Source: Mycolicibacterium gilvum (lineage in GTDB: Bacteria; Actinomycetota; Actinomycetes; Mycobacteriales; Mycobacteriaceae). Taken from it: 64,000 nt of DNA. The position numbers and the translations under genes are program-made. The notes under the pieces were generated by a model, which was given only the letters and a program-made list of their open reading frames with translations, was not told the origin of the DNA and searched no databases. The stretch spans positions 434,001-498,000 of the forward strand of contig NZ_UGQM01000001.1 of NCBI RefSeq assembly GCF_900454025.1, read 5' to 3'. Below are positions 45,853-56,700 of the stretch, piece by piece. Position 1 is the first letter of the stretch. Each line of letters starts with the position of its first letter.

Positions 45853-46715
45853 TGCGCGGCATCGTCCTCGCCGGCGGCTCGGGAACCCGGCTGTATCCCA
45901 TCACCCTCGGGGTCAGCAAGCAGTTGATGCCGGTGTACGACAAGCCGCTGATCTACTACCCGCTGTCCACGCTGATGATGGCCGGCATCCGCGACATCCT
46001 CATCATCACCACACCGCGGGACGCGCCGGACTTCCACCGGCTGCTCGGCGACGGTTCCGCGTTCGGCGTGAACCTGACCTACGCCGAGCAGGAGGAACCC
46101 GAGGGGCTCGCGCAGGCCTTCGTGATCGGGGCGTCGCACATCGGGTCGGACCCGGTCGCTCTGGTCCTGGGCGACAACATCTTCTACGGTCCCGGGCTGG
46201 GCACCGGTCTGCAGCGATTCCAGAACGTCACGGGCGCCTCGATTTTCGCGTACTGGGTGGCCGACCCGGCGGCCTACGGGGTCGTCGAGTTCGATGCCGA
46301 CGGCAATGCGCTGTCTTTGCAGGAGAAGCCCGCCCGGCCCCGCTCGCACTACGCGGTACCCGGGCTGTACTTCTACGACAACGACGTCGTCGAGATCGCC
46401 CGCCATCTCAAGAAATCCGACCGCGGCGAGTACGAGATCACCGAGGTCAACCAGACCTACCTGGATCAAGGACGTCTGCGCGTCGAGGTGCTCGCCCGCG
46501 GCACCGCATGGCTGGACACCGGCACGTTCGACTCGCTGCTGGACGCCAGCGACTACGTGCGCACCCTCGAACGCAGGCAGGGACTCAAGATCAGCGTGCC
46601 CGAGGAGGTGGCGTGGCGGGTCGGCTTCATCGACGACGCCACGCTCGAAGCTCGCGGCAAGGCGCTGCTGAAGTCCGGATACGGTGCGTATCTGCTGGAG
46701 CTGCTCGATCGCTGA
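45852..46715 (+). CDS. rmlA: Glucose-1-phosphate thymidylyltransferase
   Basis: RmlA (287 residues) makes dTDP-glucose from glucose-1-phosphate and dTTP, the first step to dTDP-rhamnose for the arabinogalactan linkage unit. The nucleotidyl-transfer motif [13 protein letters not shown] (about 5-17) is followed by [18 protein letters not shown] and the metal/sugar-binding VLGDNIFYG. The EKP signature ([14 protein letters not shown]) completes the family. The ATG overlaps the NTF2-like stop. Confidence 0.95.
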   Translation: MRGIVLAGGSGTRLYPITLGVSKQLMPVYDKPLIYYPLSTLMMAGIRDILIITTPRDAPDFHRLLGDGSAFGVNLTYAEQEEPEGLAQAFVIGASHIGSDPVALVLGDNIFYGPGLGTGLQRFQNVTGASIFAYWVADPAAYGVVEFDADGNALSLQEKPARPRSHYAVPGLYFYDNDVVEIARHLKKSDRGEYEITEVNQTYLDQGRLRVEVLARGTAWLDTGTFDSLLDASDYVRTLERRQGLKISVPEEVAWRVGFIDDATLEARGKALLKSGYGAYLLELLDR

Positions 46716-46720
46716 GGCGC

Positions 46721-48820
46721 TTACGGAAGTCCGGCGAGCACCTTGTCCAGGGTGACGGGAAGATCCCGGACCCGAATGCCGGTGGCGTGGTAGACGGCGT
46801 TGACGACGGCCGCGGCGGACCCGACGATGCCGATCTCCCCGGCGCCGCGCGACCCCATCGGGTTGAGATGCTCGTCGACCTCGTCGAGCCAGATCGCGTC
46901 GATGTCGACCACGTCGGCGTGTGAGCTGATGTGATAGGTCGCGAAATCCTGTGTCACCACATGCCCGAACCGCGGATCGCGCACGCTTTCCTCGTGCAGG
47001 GCCATCGACAGACCCATCGTCATACCGCCGATCAGTTGGGACCGCAGTGTGCGCGGGTTGATCGCGCGCCCGATCGAGAACACACCCAGCATCCGCGGCA
47101 CGCGGATCTCCCCGGTGTGCCGGTTGACGTGCGCCTCGACGAAATGCGCACCGAAGGACTGCACGGTGACCTCGTCGTTCTCCGGATCGGGCGCCTCCGT
47201 CACGGTCGTCGCCCCGATCACCGGCGGGTTGCCGTGATCACGCCGGAACTGTTGGGCGGCAAGCACGATCGTGGTTCCCCACGATGTCATCCCGGAGGAT
47301 CCGCCGGCCACCGACGCCGCGGGCAGGTCGGTGTCGCCGATCTGCAGCGTGATCGCCGCGAGATCGCAGTCCAGCGCGTCCGCCGCGATCTGGGACAGCG
47401 TCGTCCACGTGCCGGTGCCGATGTCGGCCGCACCGATGTGCACGTCGTAATGGCCTTCGGCGCTGTAGGTGATGCGGGCCGCGTTGCCCGGCATGGCCAT
47501 ACCCGGATAGGTGGCCGAGGCGACGCCGGTGCCGACCAGCCAGTCGCCCAGGACGCGCGTGCCCGGTTCGGGGTCTCGCGACGACCAGTCGAACCGCTCG
47601 GCGCCGACCTCCAGGCACTCCACCAGATGCCTTTCGGACCAGGGCTTTCCGGTCTCAGGATCGGTCGGCGGGTCGTTGCGGATACGCAACTGGATCGGAT
47701 CGATGCCGGCCGCGACCGCCAGTTCGTCCATCGCGACCTCGGCGGCGTACGTGCCCGGGCATTCCCCGGGGGCGCGCATCCAGAACGGGACAGGGACGTC
47801 GAGCGCCGCAAGACGGTGCGAGGTCCTGCGGTTCGCGGCGGCGTACATCTTGCGCGACGTGACCGCCGTCTGCTCGGCGAACTCCTTGACGGTCGCGGTC
47901 TGGCCGATCGCGTCGTGCACGAGCGCGGTCAGCCTGCCGTCGCGGTCCGCGCCGAGACGCACCCGCTGGATGGTCGGTGTGCGGTAGCCGACGAGGGAGA
48001 ACATCTGCTGGCGGGTCAGCGCGAGCTTCACCGGGCGACCCCCGGCACGCTGCGCGGCCATCACCGTGAGCACGTCGTGCGCGTGCGGGGCGCCCTTCGA
48101 CCCGAACCCTCCGCCGACATGTGGTGCGACGACCCGCATCTGCTCCGGTTCGAGACCGAAGATCGGCGCCAGCGTCTTGCGCACGACGTGGACGCCCTGG
48201 GTCGAGTCGTACATCGTGACGGCGGGAGTCCCGTCGCGGACCGTCCACTGCGCGACACACGCGTGCGGTTCCATCGGATTGTTGTGCTCGGTCGGTGTCC
48301 GATAGGTCTGATCGACGGTGAATTCCGCTGCGGAGAGCGCGGATTCGACATCGCCCTGATCGGAGTCGGGTGGATACGACGGGTTGACCGACTCGGGCGT
48401 GTACAGCCCCGGATGGTCGGCACGCAGCGCCGCGTCGTGCTCCTTCTCCTGATACTCGACGTGGACGAGAGCGGCTGCCTCCCTGGCGATCTCGGCGGTC
48501 TCGGCGACCACGCCGCCGATCAGCTGACCCCGGAAGTGGACGGTCGCGTCCTGCAGGATGGCGAGCTCGCCGTCGGAGGCGTCCGCGAGCTTCGGCGCAT
48601 CGGACACCGTCAGGATGTCGAGCACCCCGTCGACCGCGCGCGCCAGGTTGGTGTCCATCGCGATCACCCGCCCGCGGGCGATGGTGGCCTGAACAGGATG
48701 CAGGTACGCGGGCGAGTCGACCTGTTGTTCGTAGGCGTAGGCGGCCGCGCCGGTGACCTTGGCCTGTCCGTCGCGGCGGGCGGTCGGCGCACCGATCGCG
48801 CGTGGTTCCAGCATGGTCAT
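46721..48820 (-). CDS. Molybdenum hydroxylase, molybdopterin-binding large subunit
   Basis: This is the 699-residue large subunit of a xanthine-dehydrogenase-type enzyme. It has GQAKVTGAAAYAYE (N-terminal domain), VAPHVGGGFGSKGAPHAHD and APGECPGTYAAEVAMDELA (pterin contacts). A C-terminal conserved GSRGAGEIGIVGSAAAVVN holds the catalytic Glu in GAGE. Its ATG (48820, MTMLEP) overlaps the FAD-subunit stop. The three subunits follow the L-M-S order reversed on this strand. The substrate (aldehyde, purine or CO-like) is not determinable. Confidence 0.9.
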   Translation of the reverse strand: MTMLEPRAIGAPTARRDGQAKVTGAAAYAYEQQVDSPAYLHPVQATIARGRVIAMDTNLARAVDGVLDILTVSDAPKLADASDGELAILQDATVHFRGQLIGGVVAETAEIAREAAALVHVEYQEKEHDAALRADHPGLYTPESVNPSYPPDSDQGDVESALSAAEFTVDQTYRTPTEHNNPMEPHACVAQWTVRDGTPAVTMYDSTQGVHVVRKTLAPIFGLEPEQMRVVAPHVGGGFGSKGAPHAHDVLTVMAAQRAGGRPVKLALTRQQMFSLVGYRTPTIQRVRLGADRDGRLTALVHDAIGQTATVKEFAEQTAVTSRKMYAAANRRTSHRLAALDVPVPFWMRAPGECPGTYAAEVAMDELAVAAGIDPIQLRIRNDPPTDPETGKPWSERHLVECLEVGAERFDWSSRDPEPGTRVLGDWLVGTGVASATYPGMAMPGNAARITYSAEGHYDVHIGAADIGTGTWTTLSQIAADALDCDLAAITLQIGDTDLPAASVAGGSSGMTSWGTTIVLAAQQFRRDHGNPPVIGATTVTEAPDPENDEVTVQSFGAHFVEAHVNRHTGEIRVPRMLGVFSIGRAINPRTLRSQLIGGMTMGLSMALHEESVRDPRFGHVVTQDFATYHISSHADVVDIDAIWLDEVDEHLNPMGSRGAGEIGIVGSAAAVVNAVYHATGIRVRDLPVTLDKVLAGLP

Positions 48821-49809
48821 CGTGTCCCCCGCTCGGTCAGCATGCGAAGCTGCGCCATCAGTGTGCGGCGCGCGAGCTCGACCTTGAACTCGTTGCCCGG
48901 CAGGGGTTCGGCGGCGGAGATCTCGGCGTCGGCGGCAGCGGCGAAGGTCTCGTCGGTGGCCTCGGCGCCGGCCAGCATCTGCTCCGCGCGGCGCGCACGC
49001 CATGGCTTGTGAGCGACCCCGCCCAACGCGATCCGTGCCGTCGCGATCGACTCCCCGACGAAACTGAGCTCGGCGGCCACCGACACCAGGGCGAACGCAT
49101 ACGACGCGCGGTCACGCACCTTGCGGTAGTCGGATACCGCGTGCGGCGGGGGCGCGGGAAGTTCCACCGCGGTGATCAATTCGCCGTGGTCGAGCACGGT
49201 GTCGAACTGAGGCTCATCCCCGGGCAGTCGGTGGAAGTCGGTCGCCGGTATCCGCCGGCTGCCGTCGGCCCCCTCGACCACGATGTGGGCGTCCAGTGCG
49301 CTCATCGCGACCGCCATGTCGGACGGGTGCGTGGCCACGCAGTGCCGGGACGCGCCGAGGATCGCGTGATAGCGCACGTATCCGCCCAGGGCAGCGCATC
49401 CACTGCCGGGTTCACGCTTGTTGCACGGTGTGGTGACATCCTGGAAATACACACAACGCGTGCGCTGCAACAGATTCCCGCCCGTCGTCGCCGCGTTGCG
49501 CAGCTGCCCCGAGGCGCCCGAGAGCAGCGCGCGGGCCAGCATCGGGTAGCGCGAACGCACCACCGGGTGCGCCGCGAGGTCGCTGTTGCGCACGTTCGCC
49601 CCGATGCTGAGACCGCCGTCGTCGGTGAGGGCCACCTCGGTGAGGTCCAGTCGGCTCACATCGACGAGCAGGCGAGGTTCCGCCACACCGAGTTTCATGT
49701 GGTCGACGAGGTTCGTGCCGCCCGCGAGATAGGCCGCATCGGGATGGCGGGCCAATGTGGCGACCGCGTCGGCGGGACTGGTCGCCAGGTGATACTCGAA
49801 GGGCTTCAC
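48817..49809 (-). CDS. Molybdenum hydroxylase, FAD-binding medium subunit
   Basis: This 330-residue FAD subunit carries electrons from the molybdenum centre to the acceptor. The FAD-binding YLAGGTNLVDHMK (about 27-39) and TTGGNLLQRTRC (about 110-121) are typical. YFQDVTTPCNKREPGSGC resembles members with an extra iron-sulfur/Cys insertion (as in the 4-hydroxybenzoyl-CoA-reductase-like or YagS group). The start is GTG 49809. It overlaps both neighbours by 4 bases. Confidence 0.9.
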   Translation of the reverse strand: MKPFEYHLATSPADAVATLARHPDAAYLAGGTNLVDHMKLGVAEPRLLVDVSRLDLTEVALTDDGGLSIGANVRNSDLAAHPVVRSRYPMLARALLSGASGQLRNAATTGGNLLQRTRCVYFQDVTTPCNKREPGSGCAALGGYVRYHAILGASRHCVATHPSDMAVAMSALDAHIVVEGADGSRRIPATDFHRLPGDEPQFDTVLDHGELITAVELPAPPPHAVSDYRKVRDRASYAFALVSVAAELSFVGESIATARIALGGVAHKPWRARRAEQMLAGAEATDETFAAAADAEISAAEPLPGNEFKVELARRTLMAQLRMLTERGTR

Positions 49810-50327
49810 CGGTCCGCCGCCCGCCCGATGGCGGCGACGATGTTCGGGTACGCCGCGCAGCGACAGAGGTTGCCGCTCATGCGTTCCCGGATCTCGTCGG
49901 CGGTGAGTTCAGGTGGTGCGTCGAGGTCGTCGCTGACGAAGCTCGGCGCGCCGGACTTGACCTCGTCGAGCATCCCGACCGCCGAGCAGATCTGCCCGGG
50001 CGTGCAGTAGCCGCACTGGAATGCGTCCTCGTCCTGGAAGGCCTGCGCCACCGGGTGGAGGGTGTCCGCGTCGCCGAGTCCGGCGGCGGTCGTGACCCGC
50101 ATGCCGTCCGCGGCGACGGCGAACGTCAGGCAGCTGGTCACGCGGCGCCCGTCGACGAGCACGGTGCACGAGCCGCACTGGCCGTGGTCGCAGCCCTTCT
50201 TGGGGGCGGTGGCGCCGAGTTTCTCGCGCAGCGCGTCCAGAAGGGTCAGACGGTTGTCGATGTCCAGCGAGCGCTGGTCACCGTCGACGGTGAGATCGAT
50301 GTGGGAGGTGTGAAGGGGCTGGCTCAC
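49806..50327 (-). CDS. Molybdenum hydroxylase, 2Fe-2S small subunit
   Basis: This 173-residue ferredoxin-type subunit has two [2Fe-2S] clusters. The plant-type cluster is KKGCDHGQCGSCTVLVDG with a partner Cys in VTSCLTF. The alpha-helical cluster is QCGYCTPGQI together with SGNLCRCAAYPNI. It is first in the three-gene operon and starts at GTG 50327. A YibE/F-like gene lies 41 bases further upstream on the same strand. Confidence 0.93.
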   Translation of the reverse strand: MSQPLHTSHIDLTVDGDQRSLDIDNRLTLLDALREKLGATAPKKGCDHGQCGSCTVLVDGRRVTSCLTFAVAADGMRVTTAAGLGDADTLHPVAQAFQDEDAFQCGYCTPGQICSAVGMLDEVKSGAPSFVSDDLDAPPELTADEIRERMSGNLCRCAAYPNIVAAIGRAADR

Positions 50328-50368
50328 CGTCGGCGGGTACCCGAGGCGATACCGGCCAAACAGCGGGG

Positions 50369-51604
50369 TCAGTGACGCCGCTGCTGCGGGGTGGCCAGCA
50401 TGGCCGCGATGCCCGTCGTCAGCGGCACCGACAGCGCCAGCGCGATCCCGCCCACCGCGGAGCGGGCCACCTCGATGGCGACGCTCTCGCTGGTCAACAC
50501 GTCACCCAGCGAGCGGTTCGCGACGCTGAACAGCAGCAGCAGCGGCAGCGCGCTTCCGGCGTAGGCGAGCACCAGCGTGTACACGGTGGACGCGATGTGG
50601 TCGCGGCCCACCCGCATCGCCCCGACGAACACCTGCCGGCGCGTCGCGCCGTCGCCGACGGCGGCCAGCTCGAACGCCGTCGAGGCCTGCGTGACGGTGA
50701 CGTCGTTGAGCACACCCAGCGAACCGATGATGAACCCGGCCAGCAGCATCCCGGTGATCGACACGTTGCCCAGGTAGGCGGCGACCTCGTTGTTCTGATC
50801 CTCCGACAGCCCGGTGATATGCGTGAATTCGATTGCTGCCCAGGACAATCCCGCTGCCAGCAGGAGCGAGGCCAGCGTGCCGAGCAGTGCCGCGCTGGTG
50901 CGCAGGCTGACACCGTGGGCGAGGTAGAGCACCGCGTAGAGGATCGCCGCGGACGCGACCAGGGCCACGGGTACGGCCGGCGCACCGTCGCGCAACGCCG
51001 GGAGCAGGAACACCACGAGCACGCCGAACGCGATCACGATGCCCACCAGAGCGCGCAGTCCCCGCCACCGGGCGACCGCCACGATGACGATCGCGAACAC
51101 GAGCGCGAACGCGGTCAGCGGCCACGTCCGCTCGAAATCGTAGAACGCATAGGTGGTGGTGCCCGCGTCGTCGACCTGACGGCTGAGGCGGACGTCGTCA
51201 CCGACCGCGAGGCTCGGCTGACCAGGACCCACACCGATCTCCAGCAGGGTGTCGGCGCCTTCGTTCGGACCCGAATCGATCGACACCAGAGACTGCACGC
51301 ATTCGGCTCCGCCGCCCTCGGCGGGCAGCGGCGGGGAGGTGAGCACCGATCCTGCCGACGGGCTGCCGCACGTCGCCGCGACGCTGGACAGCACGTGACC
51401 GGACTCCGTGGTGACGGCGCCGCCCGCGGCGTTCTGGAACGGCAGGGGGATGTCGGACTTCTGACCGTCGGGCCACAGCAGGGCGGCGCCGATCATCACC
51501 GCGACGCCGATCACGACGAGCAGCCCGACCACGACCTTGGCGGCCAGCGGTCCCAGCGGTGACGGGCCGCTCAGCGAATGCGTGTGTGAGTGTGAGTGCG
51601 CCAC
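50369..51604 (-). CDS. YibE/F family multi-pass membrane protein
   Basis: The protein has 411 residues. A His/Ser-rich N-terminus (AHSHSHTHSLSG) precedes the first helix and a extracytoplasmic loop with two Cys (CGSPS and ECVQS). About seven to eight further membrane helices follow (including LVGIVIAFGVLVVFLLPALR and SITGMLLAGFIIGSLGVLNDVTVTQAST). YibE/F proteins are of unknown function, thought to be transporters or accessory exporters. GTG 51604 or 51610 may start it. It lies upstream of the hydroxylase operon but need not be linked. Confidence 0.83.
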   Translation of the reverse strand: MAHSHSHTHSLSGPSPLGPLAAKVVVGLLVVIGVAVMIGAALLWPDGQKSDIPLPFQNAAGGAVTTESGHVLSSVAATCGSPSAGSVLTSPPLPAEGGGAECVQSLVSIDSGPNEGADTLLEIGVGPGQPSLAVGDDVRLSRQVDDAGTTTYAFYDFERTWPLTAFALVFAIVIVAVARWRGLRALVGIVIAFGVLVVFLLPALRDGAPAVPVALVASAAILYAVLYLAHGVSLRTSAALLGTLASLLLAAGLSWAAIEFTHITGLSEDQNNEVAAYLGNVSITGMLLAGFIIGSLGVLNDVTVTQASTAFELAAVGDGATRRQVFVGAMRVGRDHIASTVYTLVLAYAGSALPLLLLFSVANRSLGDVLTSESVAIEVARSAVGGIALALSVPLTTGIAAMLATPQQRRH

Positions 51605-51670
51605 CCGCACAGGGTAGTTGTCGAGAAATTGGTGCCCGGGGGGTCCGTTCCGGCGACTTAGCCTGAGGGC

Positions 51671-52303
51671 ATGGTCAGAAGCGCGGCCGAACGATCGGCG
51701 CTGAAGCGAGTGTACGAGTCCGTTCTGTCCGGCGAGGTGATGCCGCTTCTCGGCTCCCGCGGGTTCACCAGGTCCCAGAACACCTTTCGCAGATCACGCG
51801 GACCGCTCTACGACGTCATCAACTTCCAGGCCAACTGGAACAACAGCGTCACTCCCTGGTACGGATTCTTCGTCAATGTCGGCGTCGGGTCCGTGGAGAT
51901 CGACCAGGCCTGCCCCGGCCATCCGCACGTGCATCCCCCGGAGGGATTTCTGCTCGACCGCCGCTGGGAGCACCTCGTGCCTGACGCGCCGTATGAGGTG
52001 CGGTTCGACCTGAGAACCGACATGTCGGCGTTCGGCGCGAACCTGTGCACCAACCTGGAGCGGGTGATCGACGAAGTCGAACGAACGACGTCAACTCGCG
52101 AACTCGTCGAGTACGCCGTCACGAACAACCTGCTGATCGCCTACGAGAAGACCTGCTGTTACCTCGCGGCGACCAACGACACCGACACCCTGAACGCCTA
52201 CGTCGGCCGGTTGCATGAGTACTTTGGGCATCAGGACCGGTGGAAGACCTTGAGCGACAGCATCAGCGCGGTGGCCGGGCCGGTTGTGCTCCGCCGAATC
52301 TGA
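51671..52303 (+). CDS. DUF4304-like protein
   Basis: This 210-residue soluble protein has ALKRVYESVLSGEVMPLLGSRGF and KSQNTFRRS-type residues (TRSQNTFRRSRGPLYDVINFQ), which fits the DUF4304 domain. No catalytic motif, signal peptide or helix bundle is clear. The family function is unknown. It is divergent from the YibE/F gene and convergent with aspC, with a long palindromic terminator between their 3' ends. Confidence 0.7.
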   Translation: MVRSAAERSALKRVYESVLSGEVMPLLGSRGFTRSQNTFRRSRGPLYDVINFQANWNNSVTPWYGFFVNVGVGSVEIDQACPGHPHVHPPEGFLLDRRWEHLVPDAPYEVRFDLRTDMSAFGANLCTNLERVIDEVERTTSTRELVEYAVTNNLLIAYEKTCCYLAATNDTDTLNAYVGRLHEYFGHQDRWKTLSDSISAVAGPVVLRRI

Positions 52304-52353
52304 AGTCGTGCCCGAACTTCGGGCCGGACGTCGGCAACAAGTTCAGATTCGGC
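52293..52353. terminator. Bidirectional terminator-like inverted repeat
   Basis: GCCGAATCTGAA (52293-52304) is mirrored by TTCAGATTCGGC (52342-52353). Between them is a compact hairpin CCCGAA-C-TTCGGG at about 52311-52323. The left arm overlaps the end of the rightward gene (stop 52301-52303), and the right arm ends 11 bases from the aspC stop at 52365. It probably ends both convergent transcripts. Confidence 0.65.
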
Positions 52354-52364
52354 GCGCGGCCTTC

Positions 52365-53633
52365 TTACTGCCGGTAGCTGACGAGGAAGTTGCCGAGCCG
52401 CTCGATGGCCGCTGACAGGTCGCGGGCCCACGGCAACGTCACGATGCGCAGGTGATCCGGTGTGGGCCAGTTGAATCCGGTGCCCTGGACCACCAGGATC
52501 TTCTCCTGCAGGAGCAGGTCGAGGACCAGTTGCTCGTCGTCGGCGATGTCGTAGACCTCGGGGTCCAGGCGCGGGAACGCATACAACGCACCCTGGGGTT
52601 TGACGCACGACACCCCGGGGATCTCGTTGAGTGTCTCCCACGCGATGTCACGCTGCTCGAGGAGGCGGCCACCGGGCAGAACCAGGTCGTCGATGCTCTG
52701 ATGGCCACCGAGCGCCACCTGAATCGCATGCTGGGCAGGGACATTCGGGCACAGCCGCATGTTGGCCAGCAGGCTGATGCCCTCGATGAAACTGGCGGCG
52801 TGTTCCTTGGGCCCGGTGATCACCAGCCACCCGGAGCGGTACCCGGCCACCCGGTAGGCCTTGGACAGCCCGTTGAACGTCAACGTCAGCAGGTCGGGCG
52901 CCACCGAGGCCAGCGAGATGTGCTCGGCGTCGTCGTAGAGGATCTTGTCGTAGATCTCGTCGGCCAGCAGCAGCAGCTGGTGCTTGCGCGCCAGGTCCGC
53001 GATCTGGGTGAGGACCTCGCGGCTGTAGACCGCGCCGGTCGGGTTGTTCGGGTTGATCACCACGATCGCCTTGGTGCGGTCGGTGATCTTCGACTCGATG
53101 TCGGCGACGTCGGGGTTCCAGCCCTGCGTCTCGTCGCACAGATAGTGCACCGGGGTGCCCCCGGCCAGCGAGGTGCACGCGGTCCACAGCGGATAGTCCG
53201 GTGCCGGGATCAGCACCTGGTCGCCGTTGTCCAGCAGCGCCTGCAGCGTCATCTGGATCAGCTCGGAGACACCGTTGCCGAGGAACACATCGTCGATGTC
53301 GAAGCGCGGGAAGCCCTCGACGAGCTCGTAGCGGGTGAACACCGCGCGGCGGGCGCTGACGATGCCCTTGGAGTCGGAGTAGCCCTGCGCGTAGGGGAGC
53401 GCGGCGATGATGTCGCGCATGATCACATCGGGGGCCTCGAAGCCGAACGGGGCGGGGTTGCCGATGTTGAGCTTCAGGATCCGGTGGCCCTCGGCCTCCA
53501 GCCGCGAGGCGTGCTCGTGCACGGGCCCACGGATCTCGTACAGGACGTCCTGCAGCTTGCTGGACTGCGCGAACTCGCGCTGACGCGCGTGCTGGCCAGT
53601 GCCTGCCTGCCAGTGCGCCTGGTGCGTACTCAT
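52365..53633 (-). CDS. aspC: Class I PLP aminotransferase (aspartate/alanine type)
   Basis: The 422-residue fold-type I aminotransferase converts an amino acid and 2-oxoglutarate to a keto acid and glutamate. The catalytic Lys258 lies in FNGLSKAYRVAGYRSGW. PAPDYPLWTA, VVINPNNPTGAVYS and LADEIYDKILYD are the PLP-binding landmarks. ATG 53633 (MSTHQAHW) is chosen over an extension to 53660. It corresponds to Rv0337c, annotated AspC. The closest functional reading may be alanine transaminase (AlaA), since the sequence also fits that subgroup. Confidence 0.9.
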   Translation of the reverse strand: MSTHQAHWQAGTGQHARQREFAQSSKLQDVLYEIRGPVHEHASRLEAEGHRILKLNIGNPAPFGFEAPDVIMRDIIAALPYAQGYSDSKGIVSARRAVFTRYELVEGFPRFDIDDVFLGNGVSELIQMTLQALLDNGDQVLIPAPDYPLWTACTSLAGGTPVHYLCDETQGWNPDVADIESKITDRTKAIVVINPNNPTGAVYSREVLTQIADLARKHQLLLLADEIYDKILYDDAEHISLASVAPDLLTLTFNGLSKAYRVAGYRSGWLVITGPKEHAASFIEGISLLANMRLCPNVPAQHAIQVALGGHQSIDDLVLPGGRLLEQRDIAWETLNEIPGVSCVKPQGALYAFPRLDPEVYDIADDEQLVLDLLLQEKILVVQGTGFNWPTPDHLRIVTLPWARDLSAAIERLGNFLVSYRQ

Positions 53634-53733
53634 GCCGATCAGTGTCCCACGGGTGTCCAAGTCGATTTCCGGGCCGAAAACACCGAGGCCGCCGTCGCGA
53701 GGTGCGACGGCGGCCCTGGTGTCGTGAGTGGGA

Positions 53734-56700
53734 TCAGCGCTTGCCCGGACGGCGGGCGCCCTTGGCGATGCCGAGACCCTTCACCGGCGCCTCGTCTCCG
53801 ACGACGCGGTCGTCGCCTTTCGAGCCGTCCGAACCGTTCGACGACGGTGTCGCGGGTGCGGATTCCGGCGCGGCGGCCTCGGGTTCGGCGGGCTCGGGCT
53901 CGGGCGCTGCGGCCGGAGCCGAGTCCGGGGCCGCGGCCGGGGCCTTCTTCTTCGCACCCGGACGACGTGCGCCCGCCGCGATGCCCAGACCCTTGACCTC
54001 GGGTTCCGGCTTCGGAGCGTCGTCGAGCCCACGGTCGGAATCGGCGGTGCCGGCGGACTCGGTGCCGGCCTCGGCCTTGTCCGGGTCCACGTTGGGCGGC
54101 TGCACCACGGTGCCGGACGCCTTCTTGGCGCCGGGACGCTTGGCGCCGCCGGCGATGCCCAGACCCTTGGCCTCGGGCTCGGCCTTGGCCGGTGCGTCGG
54201 CGGCGGGAGCCGCCTCAACCGCGGGAGCCGCCTTCTTGGCGCCGGGACGCTTGGCGCCGCCGGCGATGCCCAGGCCCTTGACCTCGGGCTCGGCCTTGGC
54301 CGGTGCGTCGGCGGCGGGAGCCGCCTCAGCCGCGGGAGCCGCTTTCTTGGCGCCGGGACGCTTGGCGCCGCCGGCGATGCCGAGACCCTTCGCCGGAGCC
54401 GCCGCGGCGGCCGGCTTGTCCTCGGCGGGCGCAGCCGCGGTCTTCTTGGCGCCGGGACGCTTCGCACCACCGGCGACACCGAGGCCGGTGACGGGCTTGG
54501 TTTCGGTCGCTGTGCCGGCCTTGGCTTCGGCGGGTGCGGCCTCCTCGGCCGGGGCGGCCTCCGGCTCTTCGGCCTCGACTTCGGCGGGTGCCTCGGCCGC
54601 GATCCGTGCCGCGCGCTCCTCGGATTCCTTGGCCGCCGTGCCCTTCTCGGGCAGCGTGAAGGTGCTCTTGTCCAGCGACCCGAGCAGCAGCTGGGCCACG
54701 TCGAGCACCTCGACCTTTTCGATGTCGCGGGTCGCGGACACGTCGTCGACGCCGTCGGTCATCATCACGCGGCAGAACGGGCACCCGGTGGCGATCGCCG
54801 AGGCGCCGGTGTCGATGGCCTCCTCGGTGCGCTCGGTGTTGACGCGCTTGCCGATGTGCTCTTCCATCCACATCCGGGCGCCACCGGCGCCACAGCACAG
54901 ACCACGGTCGGCATGGCGGGGCATCTCCGTCAGCTTCGCGCCGGAGGCCCCGATCAACTCACGCGGTGCCGAGTACTCCTTGTTGTGCCGGCCGAGGTAG
55001 CAGGGGTCGTGGTAGGTGATGTCCTGACCGTTCGGGCTGCCGTCGGTCGACTTCACCGGGACGAGCTTCTTGTCCCGGACGAGGCGGTTCAGCAGCTGGG
55101 TGTGGTGCAGCACGGTGTAGTTACCGCCGACCTGCGGGTATTCGCGGCCCAGCGTGTTGAAGCAGTGCGGGCAGGTGACGACGACCTTGCGGTCCACCCG
55201 CTCGATGCCGGAGAACAGATCGTTGAGGGTCTCGACGTTCTGTGCGGCGAGCTGCTGGAACAGGAACTCGTTGCCTGAGCGGCGCGCGGAGTCGCCGTTG
55301 CAGGTCTCGCCCTCGCCGAGGACCAGGTACTTCACTCCGGCGGCGGACAGCAGCTCGGCGACGGCCTTCGTCGTCTTCTTGGCTCGGTCCTCGTAGGCGC
55401 CGGCGCAGCCGACCCAGAACAGGTACTCGTAGCCCTCGAACGAATCGACGTCCTTGCCGAAGACCGGCACGTCGAAGTCGACCTCGTCGATCCAGTTGGT
55501 GCGGTCCTTGGAGTTCTGGCCCCACGGGTTGCCCTTGGTCTCCAGGTTCTTGAACAGCACACCGAGCTCACCGGGGAACTCGGACTCCATCATCACCTGG
55601 TAGCGGCGCATGTCCACGATGTGGTCGATGTGCTCGATGTCCACCGGGCACTGCTCGACGCACGCGCCGCAGGTCGTGCAGGACCACAGCACGTCGGGGT
55701 CGATGACGCCGCCCTCTTCGAGGGTGCCGACCAGTGGGCGGGTCGCCTGCAGCGGGGAATCGGCGGGGATGCGCTCGAAGCCGGACTCCGGGACGTGCTC
55801 GTGGGAGTGCTTCTCGCTGTGCTTCTCGCCGCGCAGCTCCTCGCCGAGCCCACCCTCGGGGGTGTTCTCCAGCGGCGACTCCTTGCCGTCGAGGAAGTAC
55901 GGCGCCTTGGCGAACATGTGGTCGCGCAGATTCATGATCACGAGCTTCGGCGAAAGCGGCTTACCGGTGTTCCATGCCGGACACTGCGACTGGCAGCGAC
56001 CACACTCGGTGCAGGTCGTGAAGTCGAGATAGCCCTTCCAGGTGAAGTCCTCGATCTTGCCGCGGCCCAGCACGGCGTCCTCGGCGGGATCCTCGAAGTC
56101 GACGAGTTCGCCCTTGGACTCGACGGGCAGCAGCGGGCCCAGCCCGTTGGGCAGGCGCTTGAACGTGACGTTGATCGGCGCCAGGCCGATGTGCAGGTGC
56201 TTGGAGTGCAGCACGATCAGCAGGAACACCAGCATGATCGCGATGTGCGCCAGCAGCGCGATCGTTTCGATCCACTCGTTGGCGGTGTGGCCGAGCGGAC
56301 GCATGATCCAGCCCATGAACTGGGAGAAGAACGCGCCGTTGCCGTAGGGCAGGTTGCCGACGACGGCGGCCGCGCCACGGACCAGCGCGTAGGTCCAGAT
56401 GACGTTGAAGATCATGAACAGGATCAGCCAGGCGCCGCCGGTGTGCGAGCCGTAGAACCGGGAGTCGCGGCCGTGCTTCTTGGGCTCGCGGACGATGCGG
56501 ATGATCGCGAAGGTGATGATGCCGAGCAGCACCGCGACGGCGAAGAAGTCCTGCAGGAAGCCCAGCGCGTCCCACCGGCCGATCAGCGGGATGTGGAAGT
56601 CGTGGTCGACGAGCAGGCCGAACGCTTCCAGGTACACCGTCGCCAGGACGAAGAAGCCCCACATGGTGAAGAAGTGGGCGATGCCCGGGATGGACCAGCG

